Position numbers and translations under genes: made by a program. This document shows positions 1 through 11,434 of a stretch of 64,000 nucleotides of DNA, piece after piece; within the stretch, counting starts at the first letter, position 1, and the number at the start of each line of letters is the position of its first letter. The notes beneath the pieces are model-generated. The model was not told where the DNA came from. It was given only the letters and a program-made list of their open reading frames with translations, and did not search any database. The stretch is from Cylindrodendrum hubeiense (lineage: Eukaryota; Ascomycota; Sordariomycetes; Hypocreales; Nectriaceae): assembly GCA_014621425.1 (NCBI GenBank), contig JAANBB010000030.1, positions 62,001-126,000 on the forward strand, written 5' to 3'.

Positions 1-479
1 ACGGCAACACTGCTCGACCTGCTTTCTTCGCCGAGATAAACCACAACCTGGCTGGCTGTCGCATAAATATCGCCCATCAAATAAACTTGCGCTGCTTTTT
101 CCACATTATCGATCTGGTTGATACAGATTGCATCGGCCCATACGTATAGGGCTTTATAGCTGTTCTGCCTGTTGAGGAAGGAAAAGGTGCGAGACAATGC
201 GTCGGACAGTGATTGTTGTATGTGGTACCATTCGCCATTGATAGAGTATGGTGCTGTGTGTTTTGGGTCACCCCACGCGTATGATATCGCAGAATATGAC
301 GGTGCAGATTCCAGCGGTATGTTGCAAAGTTCCCCAGAATTTGATGATGTGATCTTTAGCAGGCGGATCTCCTTTAGAGCAGGCAGGAGAGGCAGATAGG
401 AGAATTCCGAAAGATCCAAGGCTGCTGGGACCTGTGTCAAGCCCTGGATGCGGAGACGGCCAAACACATTTTGCAACAT
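1..479 (-). CDS. HET-domain protein, N-terminal part (runs off left edge)
   Basis: Reading leftwards from ATG at 479 the frame is open to base 1, giving about 159 residues; the C-terminal part is outside the window. Two hallmarks of the HET (heterokaryon incompatibility) domain are visible: YSAISYAWGDPKH around residue 63, then ALYVWADAICINQIDNVEK followed by an MGDIYATASQVVVYLG stretch near the cut end. HET proteins are cytoplasmic triggers of cell death when genetically different hyphae fuse, though most family members have no assigned partner. The start fits the short leader before the HET domain that is usual in the family. No intron is needed in the visible part. Family is certain; the specific role is unknown. 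Confidence 0.88.
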   Translation of the reverse strand, partial: MLQNVFGRLRIQGLTQVPAALDLSEFSYLPLLPALKEIRLLKITSSNSGELCNIPLESAPSYSAISYAWGDPKHTAPYSINGEWYHIQQSLSDALSRTFSFLNRQNSYKALYVWADAICINQIDNVEKAAQVYLMGDIYATASQVVVYLGEESRSSSVA

Positions 480-1150
480 GATGGGCGTTCAAATGAAAGG
501 GTTTGAGGAATATTTGTGTTAGTAGTTGGTGCAAGAAGTTGGTTCGAGGCCACAGTAGCGGGTATTAACATCTTTTGGAGAGGCGCAGCGGAATGGATTC
601 CCAGACCCACCCATTCTGCCTCGATCAAGGCTCACTGTGCAAGCTAGGCCAAAATGGGGCAATTTCCAATCTGCCTTTCTCCATTTCAGGGATCCAGATA
701 ACAAATGGCGACTGGCAGATGGGCTAGTTTCGTCATCAGCAGTGGGGACCGATGAATGGGTTTCAGGCAATCTCAAAACAAGAAGGACGTCCAGACTTTG
801 TGGGTCGCCCTGGCTGCCTTCGGTGGCTGCCTCCCACTATCCCCCACATTACTTGTTGTACTGGCGAGCTACATATCACGCAAAAAAAAAACCTTTATAT
901 GTTTACGCCCGATACCATAAGGAGGATATGCATACGAAGTCCTATTTACTTATTTGTAGTATCATACTCCATACATTGAGCACTTTATGCGCGCCACTGT
1001 GGTCAAGAGGGCAATAGGGCCCTTGTTATTCCCTTCATTTGAGATCCACCCAGTCAGCGTAGTGGCTCCCTAGCTCCAACGTCTCGAACCCCTAGCACAG
1101 CCATCAGAACCAACATTTCGGACTTGAAAACCCAGATCCAGGTAAATATA
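480..1150. other. Intergenic, 0.67 kb
   Basis: Lies between the 5' end of the HET gene and the 3' end of the expansin gene. It holds the HET promoter and a short poly-A run near 880. I see no gene. Confidence 0.5.
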
Positions 1151-2876
1151 TCAAATGTTAGTAAACTGTGCACCGAAATCAATGTAGTAGAAACCAGCAG
1201 GGGCGCTGGCCGGGGCCGTAAAGGTTTTGATAGCAGCATTGTTGACAATCTGTTGCCCGGTCGGACTGGTTAGCCTCATGGCAATGGGGACATTGAATGG
1301 CCCAGTCCCGCTCGGAATTGTCCAGGAGCCGTATCTTTCCTGGGGTCGGCTGGAAGTGTAGTTGGGATCATGAACCAGAGCGACCCATTGATCAGATCCT
1401 GCACTCTTGATCTCAATTTTGGTGACGCTGCCGGGTCCGTTTGTGTTTACCGCCGTGAGTGCGAAATAGTAAGGCCCGCCACCCTCACGCAGCCAGAGAT
1501 ACACATTGCCTGGCTTAGGACAAGGGACTCGCTTATAGCGTATCGGAATCACGCCTGCGGTGAGGCTGCCGTTACCCTGTAGCCGACCCATGGCAATGTC
1601 GGAGAGGTCCAGGTGAATACTATCAGATGGTAGAGGGCACCCGTACTTGAAATCAATTTCACCGCAGTGATCAGCGCCAGGACCGCCTGTAGTTTCTCTT
1701 CCCGTTAGACCCGCGGATATATATAAAGAGCAGCAATAAAGGAGCATACTCACAGCACCATTTGGAGTTAGCACTGCAGGGGCAGCTGTCGACAACTTCG
1801 AGAACAACAGGGTCAGTGTATCCAGCTTCGCCAACTGCATAATCGGTGCCGTCCGCTTTTGTGTGAAATAATTCAAAGCATTCGCCACAGGACAGGTAGT
1901 TGTCCCTGGCACCGATTAAAGAGGACCAGAACTATTCATATGAGCTCAAATTAGGAAACCATGTTCAGAGAAATTACTGACTTGCGTATAGTAGTCGCCA
2001 TTTGGTGCAGCAAAGTTACCTCGCAAGGTCGTATTTGTGGGGTCTTGGCACAAAATGGGATACGCCGTGCAGAAGGCGTCGCAGGTGCTTCCCAACATCG
2101 GATCTGTCCAGCTAGCCGTCGAGCTGCCTTTTGTGCAGAGCCCATACAGCCCAAAGCCGCAGGCCCCGCCGCTTGTCAAGCCGAAATGAGTGGAACGCTG
2201 AACGAAATTAGGATTGAGAAAAGCACACAGCTAGGATCTATGCTCACGCTGTAGTGCCAGGCCTCATCGCTAGAAACATGATGAACTTCGTCGAACATTG
2301 TGCCGGATTTGCAATCCGCAGATGGTGGTGTCACGCAAGAGCCAGTACAACTCGAAGTACAGCTTTCGGATGTGTCCTGGTTAGAGCAATAGAGTGGGCA
2401 GCATACATTGTCAACAAGGGTCCAGGAGCCGCATGTGCTACCATCGACGCTAGGGTATGCAGATTGTGAATGCGACTCCGCCGCTGCAGTATCAGTAGTA
2501 GTATAAATTGACGAGGTAGATCCAGTGACCGTTGAGGTGGCTGTTGTTGTGCTGGAATCAGACTTGGTCGATGAAGAAGACTAAGAGGGTCATTAGACAA
2601 ACTCTCAAGGATTTAAGAGCAGAAATATTAACATACTCCGGAACCAAGGATACACTGAGAATAGTACTCATTAGTGTAGACGCAAGTCGAGCCAGATATG
2701 CAGCAAGTCGCCCCCGTCCAATCCCTCCCTCCACACTGGGCCCTGTGGTACATTAGCTTTTTATTTTCATCATTAGCTATAATCAATCTTCCTTACCATA
2801 GTGCCGCACATGACTGTTGCAACGAGATATCAACGAGCCCTAGAAAGGCAATTGAAAGAATAAATGATGAAGACAT
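1151..2876 (-). CDS. Secreted CBM1-expansin (swollenin-like) protein
   Basis: Six exons: 2876-2797, 2742-2637, 2580-2248, 2197-1982, 1931-1754, 1686-1151; all introns are GT-AG of 50-67 nt and the phases agree, giving 482 residues. Order: signal peptide (1 to about 25); a CBM1 cellulose-binding module (about 26-58, [15 protein letters not shown] then YYSQC); a Ser/Thr-rich linker (about 60-105); a Cys-rich stretch; an expansin-type six-stranded barrel domain (about 176-340, with [20 protein letters not shown] and [12 protein letters not shown]); and a beta-sandwich C-terminal domain with [10 protein letters not shown] (about 350-482). Expansin and swollenin proteins loosen cellulose networks without hydrolysing them, here outside the cell. 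CBM1 joined to an expansin is the swollenin layout, but I see no separate fibronectin-like domain. The nearest alternative is a plain expansin-like protein. Confidence 0.87.
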
Positions 2877-3880
2877 GATGCTTTACCTCCGAGGAATAAA
2901 CCAAGTAGAAGATATCTCTTACTCTAAACAGATCAAGACGCCAGACAAGAAAGGAAACTGATGACCTTTTATGTTACTGGAACCAAGTGGGTAGCCTACC
3001 CAGCGCCGGCTCGAAAGATTCCAGAACGAGATCGTAGCGGATTGTAGGCTAACACCTCCGAAAGGGTTGCCATTATTCCGCTTTCCAAGTCCAGATATTC
3101 TGACGCCCTTTTGGCAACTGAACAAGTCGGAAGATGATTGATCCTTGAAACGATCCCTGCAATTATGCGAATTTGGGACGCAGTAGCATTAGTTGAAAGT
3201 TCTATGGACCTTTTAAGTTAGGGTGGTAGTGCGCATATTCTGCAACTAACGCGTTTCTGGGTTCAAAAGGTGGTAGCGAGCCAACCGCACCACACTAGAG
3301 CAGGCTCAATATGGAACTACGGACCGACACTTCCAGTGACCATTCTACATAGGTAACGGCACAACTCATCCGACGAATAAATGGAAAACTTAAATCACAC
3401 CCATCGGAAATAGTTCCCTTATGAGTATCTCCGGACTGACAACAGGCAGAATAATAGAGGCCGCCATTGCTCAATGTGAACATCGGAACAGCTGACATTA
3501 CTGAATGCGGACATCGGGACAGCCTCCGAAGGATTCCGTCTAGGCCGAGCAACCTTGCCACAAATAAAGCTATGAATTGCTTAATTCCATGCACTAATTA
3601 CTGATATGGGCAGTTTCTACAGCTAGTACTTCCTACGCTGAGACGATTCACTCGGTATACGGCTAACTTATCCATCTTATAGCCAGTATTATATCCTGCT
3701 AGTCCATAAGAACCAGGAATCACCTGTTTTAGATGGCTGCAAGGCAGATAGATTTGCAGTAACGTTACTTCCGTGTGATCTTAGTTGCCCGGGGGCCTGA
3801 CTCAGCACATGTTATATAATCTTTACGACATCATTAATTCGCTCTATCGACTAGAGAATAAACAGACCACAGGTGTACGT
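2877..3880. other. Intergenic, 1.0 kb
   Basis: Contains the expansin promoter side and the 3' side of the HET gene. A short imperfect direct duplication (two copies of a CATCGGAACAGC-like block) lies near 3480-3525. I see no convincing gene. Confidence 0.4.
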
Positions 3881-6283
3881 CTATATCATGACAATCGTTT
3901 GCATGTCTTCGTCCGACTTCGCCCTTGACATAAGCAGCAGGCTCTCCCAGGAGACATCATCTAGGATATGGCAATATGTACTACCGTTCACGTCGTCCCT
4001 ACCCTCCAATATGGTACCCATACCCACCCTTTTAAATTTTTGCTCGCTTGCGTCCAATGGTACAACAGCCTCCTGCACAAAAAGTCCCTGGAAGTTGTCG
4101 CCGTATTGTTTGTTAGCTATTTTGGCAATTGGGAGAAAGTAAGTTTTTTCTCCCAAATCAGCTAACGGTCCGTAATCGAGTCTGCACTGTCCTCCCCACT
4201 TTAGGTTTGTGCGTCTTGTAGCGATATCTTGAATCTCAAAAAGCCGGCCTTTAAGCCTAAGCTCTCCGGCCGTGACCTGACCAAAGACGTCACGAGCCTT
4301 CGGCTCAACCAATATCGAAGTATGTTGAATTAATACTTTCGTCGTGCATGGGAGGTTATGACTCATTTGCACGTGACCGTCGATACTTGCCCATGACCAG
4401 GAAGGTGCTAGATCAAATTAAAAGGGCATTCTAATGAATATAAAAGCGGGGAAACAAACCTGAATATGTTGATGATGGATACGGGCCACTTTGTCCAACT
4501 GGAGTCCAGAGAAGACAGTGAACAAGATGCTTTCCACCCCAAATGCCGGCGTAATATTCCTCTCTCAAAAGCGTTGAAAATAACTTTGCTAATCCACCCA
4601 ATGCAACGAGTTTGTCGTCAGGAAAGGTTAGCGCACATCGAGAGTAAATCTCTGCGATGTGAAGCCAGCGTGTAAGCTGAAGACCCACATCCTCCGTTGG
4701 AGCGGACACCCATCCCCTTTCGGTCCCTAAAAAGACTGCATAGTCCGTCATTGGCTGCGTCCCTTGACGATAACTTGGGGTAACAAGAGCCTTGTGGCAT
4801 TCCCAGACAGGGATTCTAGATAGATGCATGAGTCGACTGCTGAGAAATCTCTCCTGGACTGCCCATCCTCGCTTATATAGCGGAGCATAGTCCCTCATGA
4901 GTCGGACCCAGTCTGGGATGATGTTGAAAGTCATGGTGCCGCCGATGAATTTCGATCGAATCCGCAAAGTTGTAGGACATTGATCATCACTGCCCGAAAG
5001 CATGCTGTAGTTGGAATCGCCTATGTCACAAGCTGCAATGTTGCATATCCCGTTTGTGTAGACACTATCCATGGTCATGGCCTCACGCTCCCAATCCTGT
5101 AATGAATCTTGCAGTATGCTTTGAATGATTTAATGAGTCAGCAACTACGGGGATACGCGAGTTGGGGGAGTTGGGGGAGTTGGGGGAGTTGGGTGAGGCT
5201 TACCATAGTGAGTCGATCCAAAGGTAGCGTATATGAAGCTTTCTTGCAATGTACACTGCATCTTTGTAACATTGAGGGAGTGTGCCAACAGGCAAACCGG
5301 TCTTCATATCCAAATAGTTGTGTTTGGTGAGGTACATAAGCTTAGAAGAGCCCCAAACATGACTTAAAGTTAGGTATTTAGCCTTCTCGTTCGACATTGT
5401 TTCTTGGACATCAGATCTCTCCACGAGCGCAATGCAGTCGGGTGTACTCCCAACCAGCTGTACGTCCAAAAGACGAGTTGGAATCCAACCGCTAGTCTGT
5501 GCTAGACTACATGAGGTATGTTCCTTGATACATGTCTTGAATTCGTGCGACAGAAACTGGAGGGGGTCTTTGTCGCCTTCCGGGGACTGCAAAAGCTCGT
5601 CATCAACCAGGTCTAGGTCCGCTTCCACGCCAGTTAGCATGTGTCTAAGGCTCTTCTGCAACAGTTTCTGTTCTCTTACAATTTGCAACGCCATCTATGG
5701 AGCAGTAGAAGAAGGGAACCATTGATAAATGAGAGCACGCTTCATCTGCATAGACACGAAATTGCAGCATGGAAGGAAGTGTACCTCCCTTTTTAAAAAT
5801 CCATACACTACAGAGACGTACTGAGTCTGGCACTTCTCTTCCAAGGACATACCGTATCATGCTGATAAGTGATTTGCAGAGGTGGCAGCCTGTGGAGATC
5901 AAGGATTCGCAGAGGTGCGTGAAAGAGCGCGACCGCCCGTCCATTTTCCATACAGACAACATCGATCGTGTGGGGAAGATGACTTCAACTGGTTGGCTCG
6001 GGCTCCATGGACAAAGAACACCGTCTCCATATTCTGAAGCAGTAGTACGTTCGTATCTCTGCAGATCGTTCCGCAGTTTCTGAATGTCAACGTCGCCATA
6101 GTCGTCTCTGATGGCATCTTCAAGTGCCTGTCGCTTCAGTTTCCTGATTCCTTCCATCAGATCTGGTCGTGCAAAATCGAAGTGCTCCAGACAGGAACTG
6201 CATATCTGTGACGTGTCCATCGATGCTCCAAGTTTAGAAGGTATGAATTCGCGGGCGGACTGATGTCTAACGAACAGTCGCAA
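3881..6283 (-). CDS. HET-domain protein
   Basis: Four exons: 6283-5680, 5612-5204, 5118-4460, 4407-3881; 732 residues. The N-terminus has a Cys-pair (CSSC, near residue 28) and a second ladder region that often precedes HET domains. The HET domain covers about 281-420: YLTLSHVWG, then YLWIDSLCILQD across the second intron, then RGWAVQERFL. APSWSWASIDG spans the last intron, the usual tail motif of this subgroup. The first intron (5613-5679, donor GTAAGA, branch TGCTAAC) is the least certain join because other frames overlap there. The ATG at residue 22 (MDTSQICSSC) may be the true start. The second intron carries a 9-bp tandem repeat. Presumed role: allorecognition or programmed cell death; no partner can be inferred. 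Confidence 0.85.
5161..5196. repeat. 9-bp minisatellite in a HET intron
   Basis: Four copies of GTTGGGGGA, the last imperfect, lie wholly inside the second intron (5119-5203) of the HET gene. On the coding strand the intron is therefore a run of CCCCCAAC units near its 5' end. Confidence 0.9.
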
Positions 6284-6720
6284 GGCTGGTCTTCACTATG
6301 TGCTCATTGCTGCCTAGATCACATGTAGTGTACGTCATTTTAATGCCTTAGGCATAAGCAGGTAAAAGCACACAGTCAAACGGTCGGGCTGAAAACAACC
6401 CGTGGCTGTGGCGGGGGGAAATTAATACTTGCTTATTGACAAGCTTATCGATAATTCCTTTTCCCCTTGTTGCTCTCTTCGCCTTAAAGCAAAAGCAGTG
6501 AGTTATGCCAGTGTTTGTGATGGACGTTTTGTTATTACTTTCTTCAACGCAGCGGGGTGGGTAGCTTTTGCTGAAGCATCCTACAACAGGATATTTTCTA
6601 TTACTCATAACTGTGTGCTCGGGGATACAGGTCGCACGCTTGTGTCCGCAACTCTTGCACAAGATGTACTTTTCAATAAATCTGTCCAAGTTCACCCTAT
6701 TAAACTACGGGAGGCCTTGA
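6284..6720. other. Intergenic, 0.44 kb
   Basis: HET promoter region and MFS 3' flank. I see no gene or clear repeat. Confidence 0.4.
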
Positions 6721-8388
6721 TTAGGCGCTCAACCCGTCCCTTTCGCTCTCTCTCGCGTTCGCTGTCTTCGAATCCGCGGATATCGCGGCCTCGTCGGCCG
6801 TGGCAAACCCAACAGGGTCGTGGACTTGCGGACTAGAAGGAGTTAGAATCTGCGCATGAATGGGAGTGACACAATACGTACTCTTTTCGCTTGAGGTACA
6901 AGTTCAGAATGTGTGTCGAGATGACAAGTGTAATGGCGCAGCCGAGCGAGAACGAGAAGCCCTTGACAAATCGAGGGGCGTCGACAGTCTGGTACACCAA
7001 CAGAGGTGTCCATGCGGTAGATGACTGCGCAATGGCATTGATCAGGACGAGAGTGAAAGACCGCTCAGCTGGAGATGCTCGTAGCTGTGTATTGACCCAA
7101 CCATGGAGCGCCGGTGCCATAGCGTTGGCTGAGTAAATGGTCATAAATGCGAACCATTTCGCCGACTCTGGTACGTTCCAAATGATGAGGATAATAAGGC
7201 CGATGATGTTCCAGGTATACGCCAAGGTGATAGCCCATGCAGGACCCAGGACCAAATCAGATGCGAAGGAAACGATCAGGACATAGAGAATACCCAGGGC
7301 CGGGGCGATAGTGCCGAGTTCGCTGATGCGGGCCGGAGTGTAACGCTCCAGCGACTTGATCCACAACAAGAAACTTCCCGAGCTGGTGTGGAGCTGGGAG
7401 TTCCAGAATAGGACGTCGAGGAAAATAATGATCCAGAACTGTGGCTTCGCGAAGATTGACTTGAGTGTGCCAATCTTGAGCTTTCCCTGCGACTGGTGGC
7501 CCGCACGGCTCAGTCTCTCGGTGCCAAGGTCGATGTCTTCCTGTGAGAGGCAGATGCGGTTGGGCTGCTCAGGGGTGCCGGGGATGACGAAGTACCCCAC
7601 AATTCCGACCGGGATCGTGATGATGGCGCAGATGATGTACATCCATCGCCAGCCTTCTAGGCCATTAACGCCGTCTAGGCGAGATGAGGCGGCGGCTTGG
7701 ATGAGACCAGCGGTAAGAGTGCCGAGGTAGAGTCCGATGTAGAAGATACCGCCACGTCTACCCAATTCGTCGCCGCGATACCACGCTCCTGCTTCAAGTT
7801 AGTAGAGTGCCTTGGAAGTGTTTCGCGTTAAAACATACCGAGCACGTAATTGACTGCAGGAAAGAAGGCCGCCTGTAGTGTTGAAATATTAGCATCGCCC
7901 CGAAAACCTCGAACGAAGCATCGCGTACCTCAAACCAGCCAACCAAGAAACGGTAAGCAGCAAGCTCGGCGAAACCGGTCACACGGTACTGCAACAGGGT
8001 GAAGATTCCCCAGAAAATATCGAGGGCAGGGATAAGCCAGTGCAGGGGAATGTAGGTGAGCAAAAACATCAATGGGATCTGCCCAGTGACGGCGCCGACG
8101 GTGTAAAACACCTGAAGCTTGACGAGCTCATTGCCCTCGAAGTTAAGATCTTCCTTCAATCCTGAGACGTAGGCATTGTCTGGGACAAGCATTAGCTGTG
8201 TATTCTGTCGGCCTTTTGCGCAAATATTCAGACTCACTAAGATTGGCCTGGTCCATGTACTTGACCCAGTAGGCCAAGACCGCGTAGGGGACAATAAGCA
8301 AATCGAGCTTTGTGATGAGCTTTCGCTCTCGCGGACTGTCCGAGTCCGCGAACCATTTGAGCCAGCTGCCACGAGATTTACCAGCCAT
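6721..8388 (-). CDS. MFS transporter, Fen2/Liz1 (pantothenate-type) anion:cation symporter family
   Basis: Five exons: 8388-8238, 8179-7929, 7872-7839, 7788-6882, 6832-6721; 484 residues, including a 34-nt microexon. All introns (49-58 nt) are GT-AG and in phase. The start MAGKSRGSW precedes a cytoplasmic tail and then about 12 membrane segments. YWVKYMDQANLNNAYVSG at the first helix-loop and RFLVGWFEAAFFPAV in helix 4 are characteristic of the Fen2/Liz1/Tna1 anion:cation symporter branch; the GRRGG motif follows. Closest by these motifs to plasma-membrane pantothenate importers, but substrate cannot be fixed from sequence. The last exon adds a short hydrophilic tail ending SERDGLSA. A double CGGN2CCG site lies about 0.42 kb upstream. 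Confidence 0.88.
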
Positions 8389-8773
8389 TGCGAAATTTGG
8401 ATGCTAGCCAAGTCCTTCTACAATTTAGTGTATTTGGAAACAGAATTCAGAGGAGCTGAGCCCTTTATGAAGTAGCATTCACATGGAGTCATCGCAAAAA
8501 CCCGCTGGAGGCCCCAGAAAATTTCAATAGCTTGAGTCAAGGATTATGCGTTCTTAATCGTACTATTGGCTATCATCGGGCTTGCAAAACATACAACGGA
8601 GGCTCTTCGTGTAAGAGGCGATTGCATCATATTTAGCTCCTCTGATGCAAGATGTTGAAGTGATCTAGACGTAGGATGTTATTTCTCCATTTCAAAACGA
8701 ACCCCAAAGCTAGCCTATCCCTTAAGCCACAGCGTGTCGTAAAGTTATGGCGCGCTGGTATGGAACGGGGTGA

Positions 8774-8792
8774 GTACGTACGTAGTACGTAC
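8774..8792. promoter_or_regulatory. Paired GTACGTAC palindromes
   Basis: Two copies of the self-complementary octamer GTACGTAC, at 8774-8781 and 8785-8792, separated by 3 nt, about 0.4 kb upstream of the Fen2-like transporter start. No factor is assigned. Confidence 0.5.
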
Positions 8793-8800
8793 GAACGCTG

Positions 8801-8820
8801 CGGATCCGCCAGCGGATCCG
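8801..8820. promoter_or_regulatory. Tandem CGG-N2-CCG dyads (Zn2Cys6-type site)
   Basis: CGGATCCG occurs at 8801-8808 and again at 8813-8820. Inverted CGG triplets with a fixed spacer are the standard target form of Zn2Cys6 regulators. The pair lies upstream of the transporter (start 8388) and just downstream of a Zn2Cys6 gene (9413-10713). Binding by that regulator is an inference. Confidence 0.5.
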
Positions 8821-9412
8821 AGAAATCGGTTTGGCTCCCCTGGTCGGCCCCGCAAACTAAGAGCTTCGAGAACACCGGAAGCTCTCCGGGACCGGCCCGG
8901 CATTGTCCTATAGGCTTCAAGAGCAAAGGCGTGCTCGGCCGTAATGGTCAATTCTCGCGTCTCGAGACGAACTGAAAAACGATAGCCCATGCAAAGCGTA
9001 AACCACCTGACATACTCCCATTTGAGGAGACTAGCTGAGCATTGGGGATTAATCAGAAGGTACCTATTTGCGTAGCTAATGGCGAAGGCATGAGTGGATT
9101 TATTTTGTTCGATTTATGAGGGATTTCTTTAGCATTGTGCTGGCAAGTGGGTTTGGTTCTCATCATACCACCTGCGTAGAAGAGGCAGCGGAATTTGCCC
9201 AATTTTAGGATGACGCTAACATCAAAAGGTCGAAACTTTATTTGAGTAGTCGTACTGCGCTATTCTATGCATGATTTAAAGTAGCCGTTGTCAAGTGGCA
9301 ATTCGGCCTAACCCGCGGGACCCGTGGCGTTCATCCAAACATCACAGGGTCTTGGTCTTAGGAGGCCCCATCGATCGGCAGAGGCTTGTCCTTCAAGCAA
9401 ATAACCTCTGTT

Positions 9413-10713
9413 TCATGGACTAAGGAGATATCTCGCGTCTTGTCCTGCAAGAATAACGCAGAACTCTTTCAACCATGTCGCGTAGCCTTGGAACTCCTTG
9501 GGAAGTCCTCTGACCACGGTTTCCGTCCACTGGATAACCATATTTTTGCGGCCTGGGCACTTCGGCTCGTCCGACGGTGCGATAAAGGACCTCCCAAGGA
9601 CATAATCGAGGAGGAACATGTGGACGATTAGCAGTTGACCTACGTGGTTGTCTTGGTCAATGAATGACTTGAAGTCCTCGTTGTTCATGAAGCTGGGCAT
9701 CATAAATAGGTCAACAAATTCGGTCCATGCTACGAACCATGACGCGTTAATGTGAGAAACGGATCTATGTGGTGGGTACATGGCTCACCTCCAAGCGACG
9801 AAGTGGGCACCAACGTGATGGTCTTGACAAGGGAGTTGAAGTAGGCCTGTTCGTGGACCGTCTGACAGAGAGGCTCCAAGTTCATAACAGAAAAGCAAAA
9901 CCCCTCGAGGAGTTTCGGATCCTTTGGCTGGTCATTGATCATTTTGCTCAGACTCTCCATGTGTCCTTGTGCAGAGAAATCTTTAAAGATTGACCGACCG
10001 TGGTCTGGCATGATTGACGCCGCCACTAAGTTAGCGCCCCTTGTCATGACTAGGTATTCGGTCATCCCATGCGGCATGAGCGATGATTGTGCAATAATGC
10101 ACACCAGCGCGGCGAAAAGGGCGTCGGCTTGCTCTATGGTCTTGTTGGAAGGCTCAGCCAACTGCTCATTGACGAGTCGAATCGCTGTCACTCGGTGCTG
10201 GAGAGCCTGAGGAGTAAAATTTCCGCTGCCATTCTGTGACAGGTGTGATGCACCAAGTCCCAGAGCCGCGTGTGCTAGGAAGTCATACTAAAAGGGGTCT
10301 AAGTGAGCAAGTCTCTTGGCAGTGACACGCGAACTCGTGTAGCTACTCACGCTATGCGACATGGCCGCACATTTTGACCAGACATCGTCTGCCCTTAGTG
10401 GCAGACTCGGATACGCCACAGTCAGGAATTGGTAATGGAACCTCAGGTCCTCAAGGGTGAAGCTCGTCGGGGCGGGTCTTGGCAGCTCCTCTGTGGCGGC
10501 GTGAGACTCGCGATGTGGATATTGACACGACAAGCCGAGTCGCGAGCATGGGGCGCACGTGGGGCGGTTCTCGTCGCATTTAACACGCCTGCGTTTGCAG
10601 TTGAAGCATCCGAGTCGAGATTTGTTGTGGATCTTCCTCGCGACGGGCCTCCGCACGAGCGCAGTTTCGTTAGGTGAGCTCGAGCTTGAGCCAGAGCTTG
10701 AGCCAGAAGGCAT
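9413..10713 (-). CDS. Zn2Cys6 transcription factor, Upc2-like layout
   Basis: Three exons: 10713-10351, 10287-9789, 9729-9413; 392 residues. A Ser-rich start and basic stretch lead into a binuclear zinc cluster at residues 36-63, [18 protein letters not shown] then [11 protein letters not shown] (C-x2-C-x6-C-x6-C-x2-C-x6-C). The rest is a helical fungal regulatory domain; [14 protein letters not shown] and [16 protein letters not shown] resemble the C-terminal region of Upc2/Ecm22-type factors, which sense sterols in yeasts. Expected in the nucleus. It lies upstream of, and on the same strand as, the Fen2-like transporter, whose promoter has CGG dyads. It is related to, but more distant than, the two regulators at 22-33 kb. 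A CRE/E-box element lies about 0.16 kb upstream. Confidence 0.88.
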
Positions 10714-11434
10714 CGGCGACAGTGCTGGGTTAGCGATTATGGCGAATTGAAGATCGCATTATTCGCCCCGAGATGTTGAAGGACGCAATGGAGCGGTGGT
10801 TGTGGCATTGAAAACGACAAGCTTTCGGGTGAAACCTTGATTTGAAGATCTTCTCAACTGGAGCTCCTGTGACGTCACGTGCCGCTACGGAGCTCGGAGG
10901 GATTTAGGAATCCAAATGACTCGGAGTAAGCAGACAAAATTCAGCCGCGGGGGCATCAGGGGAAAGCAACCATTAGCTATTTTTAGACTTAATATCCTGT
11001 ACTAAGACATGAGGAACACTGGGGAGAGAGAACAGTGGAAAGTTGTTGACTAGGGATGTTGCTTGCAGGTTATCTACCCCACCTGATAACTTGGTCTTGT
11101 GCCATCAGTTCCATTCGGTTACTTTGCCAGCGCCTTCATGAGCAATTTCGGACGTCACCATTTGGCCTATGTTAATCTCCCATCAGCGTAGTGTCCTCGA
11201 CCACATCACATATATCATCCACCTGGTTATCACCAAGATCCAGACCCATCCCTGCTAGGTTCCTTCCTCTTGTGAATGGGCCAGGAAGCAAATCAGCCTT
11301 GTCCACACCACATCACAACGCTTTCGTTTCTCAAGCTGACGATTCACAAACGGCTCGGCCCCAGGTCCCTCGATGACCTGACCAACGTCCGTGTCGGTAG
11401 CGGCCAGCCTTATGCTAGTCTAGTAGTATAAGCC
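10714..11434. other. Intergenic, 0.72 kb
   Basis: Promoter of the Zn2Cys6 gene and 3' flank of the kinase-like gene. Contains the CRE/E-box at 10870-10881. No gene seen. Confidence 0.45.
10870..10881. promoter_or_regulatory. Overlapping CRE (TGACGTCA) and E-box (CACGTG)
   Basis: A perfect CRE palindrome (10870-10877) overlaps a CACGTG palindrome (10876-10881), about 160 bp upstream of the Zn2Cys6 gene start. Such sites are bound by bZIP and bHLH factors in fungi; use here is inferred. Confidence 0.4.

Larger units (their letters stand above)
8389..9412. other. Intergenic, 1.0 kb, MFS promoter
   Basis: Holds the promoter of the Fen2-like transporter, including the palindromes at 8774-8820. 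The rest is unremarkable and I see no gene. Confidence 0.45.

Noticed and set aside
637..1017. 126-codon open frame, plus strand
   Set aside because: No domain, no signal peptide, Trp/Arg-rich random-looking composition, within the HET promoter region.
3295..3594. 99-codon open frame, minus strand
   Set aside because: No recognisable motif and built partly on a short DNA duplication.
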